DNA of 64,000 nt from Dendrobium chrysotoxum (Eukaryota > Streptophyta > Magnoliopsida > Asparagales > Orchidaceae), in contig CM034313.1 in assembly GCA_019925795.1 (NCBI GenBank), forward strand, positions 84,289,663 through 84,353,662, written 5' to 3'. Under the pieces are notes generated by a model. It was not told the DNA's origin and searched no databases. It saw only the letters and a list, made by a program, of their open reading frames with translations. The stretch's first letter is position 1, and each line of letters starts with the position of its first letter. A program made the translations under genes and the position numbers. Shown here piece after piece: positions 45,100-57,905 of this stretch.

Positions 45100-47040
45100 G
45101 TTGAACCAGAACTTGAAATTTTTAAACGCCCATAACTTTCAAAATACTGGACGAAATTCAACGAAATTTGAACTGTAGCTAGGGGGCAACATGATCTTGC
45201 AATGCCTGGAGTTTGGAGGCTCCATGCATTGCAAAATTTGTACAGTTTCAAATTTAAATTCTAACTAAAAGTGAAGATATCTTACAATATACCCGGTGGA
45301 TTTTTGCGTTCTTAGGCTCTCTGAACTTGTAGTTTGTCCACGCTCAAGTTTACAGAAGACCCCAACAGATTTTGACGGCTGGATTTGAAGATATCGAAGA
45401 GAGAAGGTATTTATGTTTTTTCTCTCTCCTTTTCCACTAAAATGGAGGTTTTAATGGTGGAAATGGTGGGGGAAGGCTTGGAATGGCCTTGGGAGGTGCT
45501 GGAGAGTGTGGGGAGCTGCTGGAGAGTCTTGGGGAAGCTGGAGTTTGTGACTTAGGCCAAGAAATGAGCCAATATGAGGGTTAGGGCAAATTTTGCCCAC
45601 TTAACCCTCATCACTTGAAATGAATGGCTTGGATCTCACCATGGGTGCCTTGGATGCTTGCCAAGTGTCCCATGAGCAGCCCAAGATTAGGAAAAGGCTG
45701 GTGGATTGAGAGGGATTGCCTTGAGCCAAGAGGGGGGGGGACCACACCTCTTTTCCCTCATTTGGCTAAACCAAGCCTAAGCAAGGTTTAGGGAGCTGGT
45801 TTGTGGTCTCTTAGGGAGGGAAATTAGTCCCTTTTGAGCAGGTGGGAGCAGGTTTTGGGAGAGGGGAAGGGCTTGCCCATGTGGCATGGTCAAAAGCCCA
45901 TGATTTTGCCTCATTTCAACATAACTTGACCCATTGACTTGTTGACTAGTCAATGATGACTAGGATGTGCATGGGAGGAGTCAAATGTGCTGTATGAGTC
46001 AATATCAAGGGACATGGGGCCATGGTGTTGAAACTTTAAGTGAATACATGAAATTGGAGAGGGTTTTGACCCCTCCAAATGGGTTGACCAAGTCAAACCT
46101 AGGGAGGATTGACTTGGAGATCCTTGGACATGTCATGAGTGTCCAAACAAATGATTTTGAAGCATTAGTTGGTTTGAGATGGATTCAAATGTTGAAAATA
46201 ACAATGGTTGGGTTAAAGGTGGATTTGGTCAACCATAGTTGACTTGGTCAAACAAGTCAAACCAAGGAGTGGGTTTGATTTCAATGGGTCTCAAATATCA
46301 TAAAACATTCATTGGAAGGGGTTTCAAAAGTTTAAAATGTTGAACGATGTTAAATTTTGGTCAAAAGTCCAAAAACCCCTTTAAAGGGTATTTTGGTCAT
46401 TTTGACCCCGGATGAATCCTGGGTCGAGGTGGGTCCAAAAAGATGTAGATTAATGTTAAACACATCAATATCAATGGTCTGGAGGTGATTAGAGGGTTTG
46501 GGGGAAATTCCAAGGTCAAATTTCCCAAAATAATGGGTCCAGTGGCACAGGCCGTAAATATTTGAGGGTTTTACAGCCTTTGGATTTAAATTTAGTTTCT
46601 GGGGTTAGAAACTCCAAAATGGGCTCAAACTTGGAGGTTTACCTCTAGAGATGTACCACATCAGTATGCAACTGACAGATCATGAATCGGAGGTCATTTG
46701 ACTGGGGTTTGAAATGTTTGAAAATTCCCTGAAAAAGGCTTTTAGGACTCAGGTCTTTGGCCTTGAATTCTGGATTTGGAAATCTGAATTTGATATAGAT
46801 CTTGAGTTTAAGTATCTGGATTTGAATCATCTCAACCATTCATGATCATTTGGAGTGATCATAAGTGTTTGAAAGTGATTTGAACTAGATCAAAGGCAGG
46901 ATCAAGATCTGAACTAGGGTTTGAATCTTGGACTAGGCTGGAGTCTGGATTTTGATCGAGGTCAGAATTGAATCAAGGTTTGGATTGACTTAAGTTCAGG
47001 ATTGATTTGAAGTCTGGATTAGGCTCTAATGACCTCATAC
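45100..47040. other. Probable LTR leader and flanking repeat DNA
   Basis: After the palindrome cluster comes a leader-like, G-rich stretch (45400-45760, with a G9 run near 45731). No protein frame is recognised. 46780-47030 is a loose repeat of GGATTTGAATC-like units. Confidence 0.4.
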
Positions 47041-47049
47041 AAAAATGAG

Positions 47050-47180
47050 GTCAACACTTGCAAGCATTACACATCAAGTGTTCGATGAAATATCCTAAAA
47101 GAAAATCATCACGTTTGCTTGCATTGGGGCCTTTTGTAGTAAGCCTGCTCTTATGGAAATTTTTCTCAAAGTGTTGTCTA
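47050..47180 (+). pseudogene. PPR pseudogene fragment 2
   Basis: One frame reads HQVFDEIS-stop-KKIITFACIGAFCSKPALME and continues IFLKVLSKGFS, matching the PPR pattern VFDEIxxKNxITWxxxIxxF...ALxxFxxMLxxG with a single stop. Downstream sequence to about 47600 may be more of the same gene but has frequent stops. It lies between the two inverted repeats. Confidence 0.5.
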
Positions 47181-47649
47181 AAGGCTTTTCTACAGAAAAT
47201 TGAATGGGATAGCCTCATGGAATTTGAATGAGCTTGATGACATGGTTTATAATCTGAACCTTGGTGTATGAAATTTGTGTTCATTGTTAGCTCATATGAT
47301 GCAATGTGTTTAGAACCTTATGTGTGGGTGATGAAAAATCTTCTTATGCAGCATATGTTGTGGCATTAGGATGATGCTTGATACAAAGGTTTACAGTTGT
47401 GTTGAACAAATACTTGTGCCTTGCATTTCAATGTTGAGTGATATACGTATAAATCCATGCCTTGGTGGAAGCATCTCTTGGCTTTAAAGTATCATGGTGG
47501 ATAGTCTGTTGCAATTCTTGTGTTCCATTCAATCTTGCATGGGTATACTTGTTGAGTCATGGTTCATTTGGAGGTGAGTGTGATTTGCATATTCTCATGT
47601 GGTCGTTGGAGAGAGGAATGGTTAAATAATTTTTGGAGGATATCGGTTT

Positions 47650-47900
47650 TATGAATCATGTCGAAGGGTTTTGGTGCAGTTTTTTTTGCATCAAATGGAA
47701 GGGTTTTGGTGCAGTTTTTTTTTTTTTGGCATCAAATGGAGGGATTAGTGCAGATTTTTGGCACCAAGTAGGGAGCATTAGTTGCAGTTTTCAGCATCAA
47801 AATAGAGTGGATTTTGTGCAGATTTTCACTTTTTTTTATGTTCCAAACTAATTTGGGAAGGGATTATTTGCAGATTTTCACTTTTTTATGTTTCAAACTT
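47650..47900. repeat. Short tandem units around GGTGCAGTTTTTT
   Basis: GGGTTTTGGTGCAGTTTTTT recurs at about 47667 and 47700, then GTGCAG/GTTGCAG-TTTT-CA variants every 40-50 bp to 47890. It opens a phenylalanine-rich chance frame. Confidence 0.7.
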
Positions 47901-49560
47901 ATTTTTGGGAGGGGTTGTGTGTAGTTTTTCTTGGTTTAGTGTTCTAGATTGTTTTGAAGATAGATTAGATGTATACTTTCATCTTTTTTATGCTCCGAAT
48001 TTGGGTTAAATCTAATGTTGCTTTGTATTGTAAAGCTTTATGAAACCTTCTTGTTAGAAGATTTTTATAAAGTTACCCCCCCACGTTAGAGAAAATCATT
48101 GTTTGTTTTGCATCGAAAGAAGCTATTGTGGATTGTGTATTGGGGAAGTTTTATGGATTGTTTTGCTTGAAGGTTTTGTGAGTTATTTTGTTTTGAGATT
48201 CTTTAGATTATTTTGGAGATCGAGGGTTTTATGAGCGGTTTTATGTTTGAGCAGCTTGATATTAGATGACTCTTTCAGTTCTCTTTTTTATGGACGAATT
48301 TCCTCTCTTATTTACTTTTGCTTTCAAAGATGAGTTTCAAAAAGGATGTGGGTTGAGAGCATGTTTGGGTTTAGAGTGGGAGAGCTAGTTTGTGCTTTGA
48401 TTTTATGACTGGTTTTCTTCTTTGCTATTATGGGTTTGATTTGAATAATTATGTCAAATCTTTCGAGTGCTTTCTTAAAACGTGGGAACAGTAAATAACA
48501 TTCAAATTTCTCTTTCTCTTATTTGCATTTAGCTTAAATGCTAAATTAGAATGAGGGATGGGTCAAAGGCATGTCTGGCCTTGACAAGGCATGTCTATCA
48601 ATGAGATGCTAACATTCCATAAAAATAATAAATAAAGATCATTTTTTGAAACGATGTGGGGAGTTCTTAAAATTTGGACAGTCCTGGAGAGCAAACAGCC
48701 GAGCTAACGTCCAGACAAAAGTAAAGGTATGTTTTTATTTAATAGTATTTTATTTTGATTATTCTCATATTGAACATGATCATGCTCTCACCTAATCTTT
48801 GTTCTTTTCTTTATGCTTTTGCGAGGTACTTGTGGGGGAGCAAAAAAAAGGATCTTTGGAGCACTTGACGAAGAAGCTTGGACAATCGAATCCGAGCATC
48901 AGTCGCCCCCATTCATTCTGGTGGGGGTGCTACGGGCGATACCACCGGGTCATAGCCTCGGTGTTGTGAGTTTTCTTAAAACTTAGATAGCCTCCATGGA
49001 GCTCATCTGTGGGTACGTTTCCCTACCTTTAGGGTCCTGTAGAAACTTCAATTCTTAGGTAATTTTCTTCTTTTATTTTTTTATAGATCCCTAAACCCGT
49101 TTAAATACATGCGAATGTCTAAAGGGTTAGAAACAAATTTCTCTGCACCCTATATAACACTAGTGACACCTAAGGACAAAAATTAAGGACTAAGTCTTAG
49201 AAAACTTAGACTTAGGATTGCATGCTCCCTTAGGATAGAAATATCAAACATAGAAAACATAGTGACACGTCACCCTAGGGTTAACGTGCCTTAATTCATT
49301 AGTAAATCAGTAAAATCAATCATAATCTAGATCAGAAATGCATTAAAATAGTTAACCTTCAATCAAACTACAATCAGCATACGAAATCACTAGGAGGTAA
49401 AACTTGAATAAGAATTTGAATTAAATCTCACTAATTGATTTATCATTCTTTGATTAAATATTAACTAGATGAAAATCATTAAAACAAACTTAAATTTAAA
49501 AGAGTTATCAAAGTGGGAAGCAAATCTAACTCGAACCTAAAAGACATTTTAATACTCTAA
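47900..49560. other. Intergenic or retrotransposon-derived
   Basis: No gene recognised. 48830-48960 (GAAGAAGCTTGGACAATCG, TACGGGCGATACCACCGGGT) has the look of an LTR or leader segment. Confidence 0.35.
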
Positions 49561-52210
49561 CTTTAGAAAATCATAACTAATTCCAGAAAAATCCAAATCA
49601 AGTAAATTAAAAAGCACTCAACCCTAATCAAAGTCTACTATTCAATAAAAATATTAACTTTTCCTGAAATCAGCCTAATTTAAAAAGTCAACCCCTCGGT
49701 CAATCGTAGTCTAGTAACTAGGGCCCGAAACTCCTAAAATCATAACTTTGCCTAGAAAACTCCAAATCTAACAAACTAACAGTCTAATTACTCGTGGTAA
49801 GGTCTAGTATTTAATAAAAATACTAACTCTCCTAGACCCAACCTGTTTCTAATAGTGACTTTTTGGACCCCCTTAACCTAACTGATAGGTAGACCCCGGA
49901 TCTTCTAAAATCCGCTAATGCAACCTAAACTTTAAATAAAACTACCCTTAGTATTAAAATGAACTAACCAACTGAACTAATTAAGAATTGACCCTAATTT
50001 ACTAATATTTAAACTTTAATCAAACTCTCCCTTTTTGACCTTCAACAAATATTAACATAAAATAACTTGAACTAACTATCCAGCATAGGATCTATCCAAA
50101 GCCACATAAACTTTCTACACACATGTAGAATTGATTGCTAGGGCACCACGTCTAGATCTAGGTTAGGCCAATGTTTCCTTTCTTAGTTGTTTTCTGTGTT
50201 GTGACGCTCTTGCATGTGGCACGCGTGCTAGTTGATATGATTTATGTTGAGTGTTTATTTGATTACTGCACTGTCTTTTATCTGTGATATGATTGCTTGT
50301 ACGTTAGATTTACCCCTAGGCTAGGGACGTTTCATACTGACTCAGTCTTATGCAGGTGGCCATGCTCACGCAGCGCTAAAATAAACGTGGGCTAATATGA
50401 TAAATCATAAATTATAAATGCTTGCTACAGGTGCTCCAAAATGCTTAGCCCCCAAATGAATAAGAGCGTGGCCAAGTGTGTTTCCTTGTTTGCACAAACA
50501 TTAATTGTTTGGGTTGTTATATATAAACTGCTTAGGATTTTTATTAGGATAACCTTGCAGGTTCAGTCTGGGTCTAGATTTTCATAATGTAATTTGATGT
50601 AGTTTATATTGAGTTGTAAAACTCTTCAAAAGTTTGACATTTCAAATATTATGTACCCAAGGAGAAAAAGAAAGGCCCTTCATAGGGAATTTCTTATTCA
50701 TTTGGGTACCCTTCTGGAGGGCAGTCCATAGAGGAACCCAGAGATGATCCATATGAAGACTTGGAGATGATCCACCTAAAGAATTGAAGATAAAATGCCT
50801 GGATTTTAAGACTTGCATCGTTCTGTGGGATTAGAATCCAGATTGTTGTCAGTGGGGCCTGGCCACCATTACTTTTCTGCAGACCCTGGGTTGTACTAAT
50901 ACGGCACTTGCCGTGGACTGTGGACTCTTTCTTACTCTGCTCTATGGATTTATATTGATGTGTTTATTTTATGTGCGCAGTAGAAATTGCCTGCTTTTCT
51001 TAGGTTTCTTTCTTGCATGTGCTTGGCTTGATTTCGTTAGGCTCTTTAGGAATAAAATTTTTCTACTCGTAATTAATATTTAAAGTTCTAAGAATTAAAT
51101 AACATAGAAACTTAACGACCTAGGGAATAGCCGAAATCGTCTGGGGTCACATGCATATTAATGCATCTTCTCTCTCTTTACTATAAGACACTTCCCCGCA
51201 TGTGGGTAGAGTCTAGATAATCCGACCTATGAGGATGAGGTGCTGGATGTGGGGAAGTCTAGTCTTTTCTAAAAAATTATTTTATAAGCCTTTTTTAAAA
51301 ATTCCATACATACTTGATTTGGAGACTTTAACTAGCATGCATTGCATTAGAAACTAACTAAATTAAAATTTTAATTGCATTAGTTCTAGGAGCATACACC
51401 CTACATAAGTTCAGGGCCATCTAGGAGACTCTCTAGACGTCGGCCCTACTTCCAATAACCAAACTACCTACCCATCTTTCATACAGACTGGATAGCATGA
51501 ATTTTATACGACTAAGTGGTTAGCTGGCCTTCCTTTTCAGGCAGGATATAAGTCCAGGATGCATTAGCTAGGACACGGGTGTTAGTATTTTGTAGAACAC
51601 TAAACCCACTAGATCTAGGGTTCAAGGCTACTACTATCGGTGTCTCGTAGTACGCCTCATCGGTGGGTAAGCCTCCTTTCTTTCAGGGGCTATAAATCCT
51701 GCCTATCAGCGTCACTTGGATGATGCCACTTTCATCTTTCTCTCTCGTATGCTTCAAGTGCATGACTTTCTTTTCTCCAATTTCTTCTCACTACCTTAGT
51801 CCCTCCGGGTGTTGATCTGAGCCGTGTATGCTGACTAAGACTAGTTGAACCTTTCTTTCCCTTTGAGTAGGATTTCCTAGTCTTCTCCCTATGTGCTAAT
51901 CCCAATTTGGGAAGAATAATGTAGAATCCTTAATCGAGAGTTTTCTCAGGTCCCGGCCTAAGATGTAATTAACTACGGGGGCTTGCGCCCATGGGAAACC
52001 GAATCCCACTTTCAAATAAACCCCACTCGAGTTGATATATTGGGTGGGGGAAACCCGTTGTGATGATCAGATCGTACATATTATTACCCATCGGGGTGTG
52101 CTGGTGAGAACCGCTATCCTCAATGGTTAATCGTATGTGTGATCGAATCTGCCCTCCCATTGGCCAAATACTATCTCCCCTCGTGGGGCGGCGGTGTTTG
52201 TTGTCCTTTC
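49560..52210 (-). repeat. Large dispersed repeat, copy 2 (inverted relative to 40930-43870)
   Basis: Reverse-complement partner of copy 1. Conserved marks include ACCTAGGGAATAGCC (51119), TCCGACCTATGAGGATGAGG (51220), GCAGGTGGCCATGCTCACG (50354) and CTTGCTACAGGTGCTCC (50421). No coding frame is shared. Confidence 0.65.
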
Positions 52211-52229
52211 GGAGGTCCACAAACTTAAA

Positions 52230-53000
52230 GTATATTTAGAAGCCTTGGAATATTATTTGGGTAATCAAATGATTTTCAAATATAGCATTTTATGGTCAAA
52301 TTGAGCGGCTCGGCGAGATGAATCCAACAAGCCCAAAATTATTGTATTCTGACATCATTACTGCACTTGCATGTAGAATGAATGTTCTATTATTAGATGA
52401 ATCAACACGGGTCTTCTGATGGAGCACTCTGACTTTGCTTTAGATTATCTCCATATTTATGAAGCATGTCACTCTCAAAATATATAAATATACTCTTATT
52501 CTCTACATGAGGTGGACTGTTAGGAGGCGGGGACCTTCGGCTAGAGATTCATGTTAGCTTTGAAGTTTGAAGAATCTCAGAGCTCCACCCAGGCACCACC
52601 ACCGATGAAAGCTTGCCTCTTTGCCGTCATTGTCAAACGTTCACCTACTGACCGTTGTCGGACGTCCACCTAGCCGCTATTGTTGCTAGACCTCAGCCCG
52701 ACTATGACCATCGAACCTCCGTCGGCTACTGTTGTTGGATTTCGCTCGACCACCATTGCCTAATTAAAGTCCTTAGACCACCGTCTGTCACCCACTACCA
52801 GCCATCGTCGCCGCCCGCCTCCCATAGATGGCCATCTTTGCTGGTCGCCGTCGACCACCATTGTCACTGCTCACTATCGCTCACCACAGCCAACTGCTGG
52901 CCATCATTCCTGCCGCCACCGTCGGCTGCCGCCACCGCCCATCACCGACCACCTACCCTGCACCACCCTCTTTGCACTTTACTTTACATTTATTTTACTT
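52230..53000 (+). mobile_element. Decayed LTR related to the 31-38 kb element
   Basis: 52290-52360 has TCAAATTGAGCGGCTCGGCG, GATGAATCCAACAAGCCCAA and TCTGACATCATTA, as in the young LTR. 52540-52960 is a C-rich stretch of irregular CCGTCGGxCCTCCACC-like units equivalent to the LTR arrays. The frames here are not genes. Confidence 0.6.
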
Positions 53001-53389
53001 CAAACCAGATAAAAAAAGATAATCTCATGCATTCCTTTTACACTCATCCAAGCAACTCTAATTTTTTCATGTAACCAAAAAACTCCTAAGTGAATATAGA
53101 AAATACCAATTGAAGTATGGCTATTTAAAAAATGCCAAATGATTTGACTTTTTTATTTTTTTAAATGTTTAGGTAATCCAGCTTCTTTCTTTTAATTTAA
53201 TAAACCTATACTCTCTTTTAAAATGTCACCAAAATTATAATGAAGCTACTGTACCAAATATGTTTAAAGCAATTATGAAATTTTTTAAATTTGATGCAAT
53301 AACGTCGCTCTAAAGTAAGCCATACGTAATAATTCAAAAAAAAAAAAAAACTTGAAAGGGTTGATTAATTATGGTTGTTGGCTCAGCTG

Positions 53390-53835
53390 TGACGATTAGT
53401 GAGTCAGTGCGGGCTTGGCATAATAAATGACTTGTGAGGTAAGCTCGATAAGCTAACGAGTCAAGTTTGGTCTAGTCCTGACTCAACTTGTTAGTTTGCG
53501 AGCCAATTTATTTAAAAAAAATTAATATAAATTATACTTAAAGTATGTTAAGATTTAGGATTTAAAATATAAAATTATTGAAATGTTTAAAAATTATATT
53601 TATCTTCTTATATTAAGTGATTCATTAATAGTTTTTTTTTTATAATTTCTCATTCTTTTTATCATTTGGTCATAACAGTTGCTTAAATTATAATTATTTT
53701 CTCTCTTTCATGATAAACGAGTCGGCGTTGAATAAAGCTAGAGCTTGAGTTCGAACTTGATTAATTAATCAAGCTCACTCTCCAGTAAGAGGTGACTCGA
53801 GCTCGGCACAACTCGTTTACACCCCTAACTGCAAC
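53390..53835. mobile_element. Non-coding repeat ending in GTTTACACCCCTAA
   Basis: Repeated GAGCTCG/CGAGTC words, and the end CTCGTTTACACCCCTAACT, are typical of a common plant non-coding repeat. Related sequence lies at 11280-11400. A (TA)n tract (53859-53882) follows. Confidence 0.4.
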
Positions 53836-53999
53836 TATTTTGCAACCAGCTTGCAGGTATATATATATATATATATATATATAGTCTTTTGAGTCAATTA
53901 AGACAAATTCATACACACATCACATATAAGATGAGCTGTATTGTTGCAGGTAAATAACAAAAAAAGGACAAACTTTAAACTTTAATCACAAGTTAAATT

Positions 54000-55775
54000 A
54001 CTTAGAAAATTTCCAAATCCAAAAGGAGAACTCATTTCTTTCTCGATTTATGGACTCTATGCTTGCTACATCTTTTTAAAAAACCAGCGTAAGCAATTTG
54101 AAGAATACTTAAATCAAAGTTATCCTGAGAATCCAAAACATCCTCATAAGCTGAAGAATTATCATCATGTAACCAGTCACCCTGTATCACCCCATTTTCC
54201 CCCAATTTACAAGCAAGTTAAGCAACCAAAGCCTCATTGGAAATAACAGATATAGGCACATCAAAAAGTGGCACACCAATACTTTTCGCCAAACCCATGG
54301 AGGAAGCAGGAATGTCCAAAACCTTAGCAGCCACACAACTATCAACAGGCAGGCATACACTCACGGGCAGCAGGGTCCAAAGGAGCAAAATCATCGGAAT
54401 TCACAGTTTCACCATCACTTACCTTAACATAAGCAGTTTCACCATCACATACCTCAACATCAAAAATAGAATTAACAATAGGACTAGCTACCAAATTAAC
54501 CAAACAATTGTTAGGCTCAAAAGCCTCAACCACACTCTCATTAATTACACAAGAACGAGTCAACGGTAAAGTGGAGTTTGTAGATCAAACGGTGAGCAGG
54601 CTAACCCTTCAACAATAGCAGCATCCTCGGTGTTGCCATTGATATTTTGTAGATCTAAAGTATCATCCACACCGATCTCCCCAATAACCGCACCCTCATT
54701 AATACTAATAGGGGTAATTATGGGAATATAATTTTTCACAGGACCACCAACATCCACACCCTCATTAATACCACCAGCAACCACATTAACTTCCATAGCA
54801 TTAACCATGTCACCAGAATCCTTCTTATTAACCGAATCAAAAATTGGATTAGAAGAACGATATTCATCGGGCAAATAACCAATCGATTTACATTGAACAC
54901 AAAAATGGGGAAACTCCTCCATCACAACATGCTGGACATAACCAAGCTTTTCAGGACCAATCCAAACTTTATCTGGATATGTTTTGGTAATGTCAAGCTC
55001 AACTAACACGCGCAATAGATGGACGGGAGCCAACAGAGGTTGCATGATCCACCTTTAGCGGATGGCCAAATAAAGATCCCAATCCGTGAAGGATGTGTGG
55101 TGAAAAAAATGTGGCCGCAAGTTGGGGAAGGTAAACCAAATAGGAATGACAGGGGACTCCACACCAATGTCAAGAAGAGGAGACCATTTGGTCACCTTCA
55201 TGTAACAATTGCTAACAAAATATGATCTGTGAGAGAAAACTCTACTATAGTCAAGGTCATTTACCAACTTAATCAACACATGACGATGATCCAATAAGGT
55301 AACAGAAAATTCGCCAATGAGCTTAAGAGCAAAGAAAAACTTTAGAATAGCATCGAGATTCAGACGCCTAGAGGGAAAGAAACCAACCAAAACAAACTTC
55401 AAAGGAGCCGTAAGGGCGAGCATCTCATCATCCGAAATCCAAAGGGATGGCAAACCACGAAAGGACGAATGCTTGAGATCGGGAAAACAAGCATCAGATG
55501 AAATACCGGACAAAGCATCAACAAAAGAACTAGATTTCGTCAAACCCCCTAAAAAACCAGGGTCGACCCAAGGCTTAACCGCCATAGCAACAACCAAGTA
55601 GAACAAAATGCGAAAAAATGGAGGAGCGGGACTTCCCGAATACGCAGAAGGAATCCAAGCAGTGGAACAACCCAGAAATGCGCTAGAGAACGGCTAGGGT
55701 AAAGCCCTAGCAGAGCGGGTGAACTGTCAGGCAGAAAACATGAAGATGGAATGAAGATGACTTGTGACTTGCCAG
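54000..55775 (-). mobile_element. ORF1-only LINE-like element, copy B
   Basis: Minus orientation: leader 55775-55610, ORF1-type gene 55606 to about 54020, then an abrupt change at about 54000 with only a short A-rich end. No endonuclease or RT is present. Order and content equal copies A and C. Confidence 0.6.
54020..55606 (-). pseudogene. DUF4283/zinc-knuckle ORF1-type protein, copy B
   Basis: The N-terminus is best kept here: MAVKPWVDPGFLGGLTKSSS. It continues with DALSGIS, FFFALKLIGEFSVTLLDHRH, LIKLVNDLDYSRVFSHRSYF and PVIPIWFTFPNLRPHFF, then a frameshift near 55050, VELDITKTYPDKVWIGPEKL, and the knuckle FCVQCKSIGYLPDEY in which the His and last Cys of CX2CX4HX4C have become Tyr. An acidic middle, FDVPISVISNEALVA and a basic tail SKHRVHKSRKK follow, the last parts with stops. 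Confidence 0.75.
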
Positions 55776-55776
55776 T

Positions 55777-56200
55777 TGTGTAACACAATCAACTTTATAA
55801 AACATTATAGCCGTCCCAAACAAACTATAAGTTAATTTATAGCTAAACTTAAAATCCATATTACATATTGAAAGCTTGATTTAAATGAACAATCATACGG
55901 TCACAAAAGGAGGCTACGCACCTGCGCTGTAGAATGATAGAATGGGTCGATTATGGCAGGAATTGAGTAAATATATTTGTTTTTAGTAGCTATGAAAATT
56001 GCTGTCTATACAAACCTATAGCACCGGTTTATAAACCACCACAAAATAATTGCTACGATAACCTCATCTTTTTGGTAGTGTTGTAACACAACCAACTTTA
56101 TAAAAAATTACAGCTGCCCCAAACAGATCATAAGTTAATTTATAGCTAAACTTAAAATTCATATTACCGATTGATAGCTCGGTCTAAATGAACAACTAAA
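55777..56200. repeat. 115-bp direct duplication beside copy B
   Basis: TAACACAATCAACTTTATAA ... AAGTTAATTTATAGCTAAAC ... (55781-55893) recurs with changes at 56084-56197. Each contains a GCCGTCCCAAAC or GCTGCCCCAAAC word like those of the local MITEs. Confidence 0.7.
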
Positions 56201-56948
56201 AATATTTTTAATAATTAATAAAAGCATATTTAAAATATTACATAAATTATTATGATTTTTATATTTCAATAATAATTTATTACTATTTATTTATACATTT
56301 TTTATTTTAATAGAAATAATTAAAGTATTGTTAATAGAAAATTTGAATACTGATATTATTTAATCATTATTTTGTTCAGAGGATGATTATCAGAATAGAT
56401 CAATTGCATAATAAAGGTAATAAGAAAATTTTGTTAAAATTTTAAATAAAGATATGTTTAGCCGGTTCTAAATTTGCAAGTTATTTAATTGGATTTAATC
56501 TATCAACAAATATTTCGACATTATTAAAATAAATTAATTAAGAATGCTTAACAATATGACCGAGTATTATAAACATCAAGTTTATTGTGTTGTATATAAA
56601 AAATCATTTATTAAAAAAAATTAAAATAAAATTATAAAAAAGAATGATGTAAATGAATAATCAAACAAAATTATTTTATGACAAGAAAATTATTCATACC
56701 TGATGTATTATCAATAAATTATTTTGATCAGGCATGAATCTTGAGTCTAAATCAAATTGAAAACTTTCGAAATTAAATTCGGGATCATATGAACTCCGAT
56801 TTTAGCAAACTTATAGTCGAACTAAATGTCTCGAAAAGACGAACCCAACGACACCAAATTCGCCCCAATCTGAGCCCAAATGGGACCAAATCGAAGGCCT
56901 AAAGCATATTTGGAAGGTTCAATTAAATATATACATCCATATCAAATA

Positions 56949-56985
<37 letters not shown>

Positions 56986-57291
56986 TTTGAGACGTTTAGA
57001 TCAATTAAGACAAATTCATACACACATCATATACGCAAGACCTGAACCAAAGTCCTCTTGGTTGGTAGCAAAAACTTCCAACCAACATACCAAGGTGAGC
57101 GGCGTAATTTTCCTAATTGTAATTATAAATTATTATTGATATTAAATAAATAAATATAATATAATCGTAAAGATAAAGCTTTTTGGCTATAGCAATAAAT
57201 ATGTTTATTATGTTATTAATTATGAAGTATTACTTCCTTAAAAGAATGAAATGTAAAAAGTACCACTTACATTAATGTTTTTATAAGAATT

Positions 57292-57370
<79 letters not shown>

Positions 57371-57800
57371 AGGAATTAATTTCCATTGTAGGATTTAATA
57401 TTTGATTGAAAATATGTCATAATAATTATACAATAATAATAACAATAACGAGCTTTTATCTCACTGTGAGTCTGCTATATTAATATTTTTTTCCGCATTA
57501 TGTTCTATAAAGAGTATAAAGAGTCAAAGTCTCACTTAAATCTAATAAGAAAAAAATTTTATTTTTAATATTTTTTAGCCAAAATTTTTTTTATGTCTAT
57601 CCTTATTTTTCTTAACAAATGCATCTAATATATATACATCTTGAATTGTTTATTTATTTAGACTTAAAAAATTATTTATAAATATAATAAATTCATTTAA
57701 TATTTATTTATTTGTACCCTTTTTTATTAATTCATTAAAGTACTCATTCAATAAATTTAGGTGAGTCAAGTACAAGACAAGTCCAACCATAAATAAGTCT
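56200..57800. other. AT-rich intergenic with microsatellites and an LTR scrap
   Basis: 56700-56930 is a diverged start of the same LTR family (AAATTATTTTGATCAGGCAT, GACGAACCCAACGACACCAA). 56951-56985 is a (TTA)n tract and 57296-57368 a pure (TA)n tract. AATTAAGACAAATTCATACA occurs both at 53898 and at 57002, a shared small repeat. No gene. Confidence 0.6.
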
Positions 57801-57802
57801 AA

Positions 57803-57902
57803 AGTTTTATTTGGGACATATTTTGGCCACTATTTTTTTATTACTTTTATGTATGAAAAAGCTATTGTAGAAAACACTAAGAAAGCTACCCCAAACGAAA
57901 CC
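57803..57902. mobile_element. Tourist-like MITE, 100 bp
   Basis: AGTTTTATTTGGGACA at the left and ACCCCAAACGAAACC at the right, flanked by TAA on both sides. It abuts LINE-like copy C. Confidence 0.65.
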
Positions 57903-57905
57903 TAA

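Noticed and set aside
44845..45251. GC-rich frames on both strands near 45 kb
   Set aside because: They exist because the palindrome cluster is GC-rich and low in stop codons; the two strands give equally long unrelated proteins.
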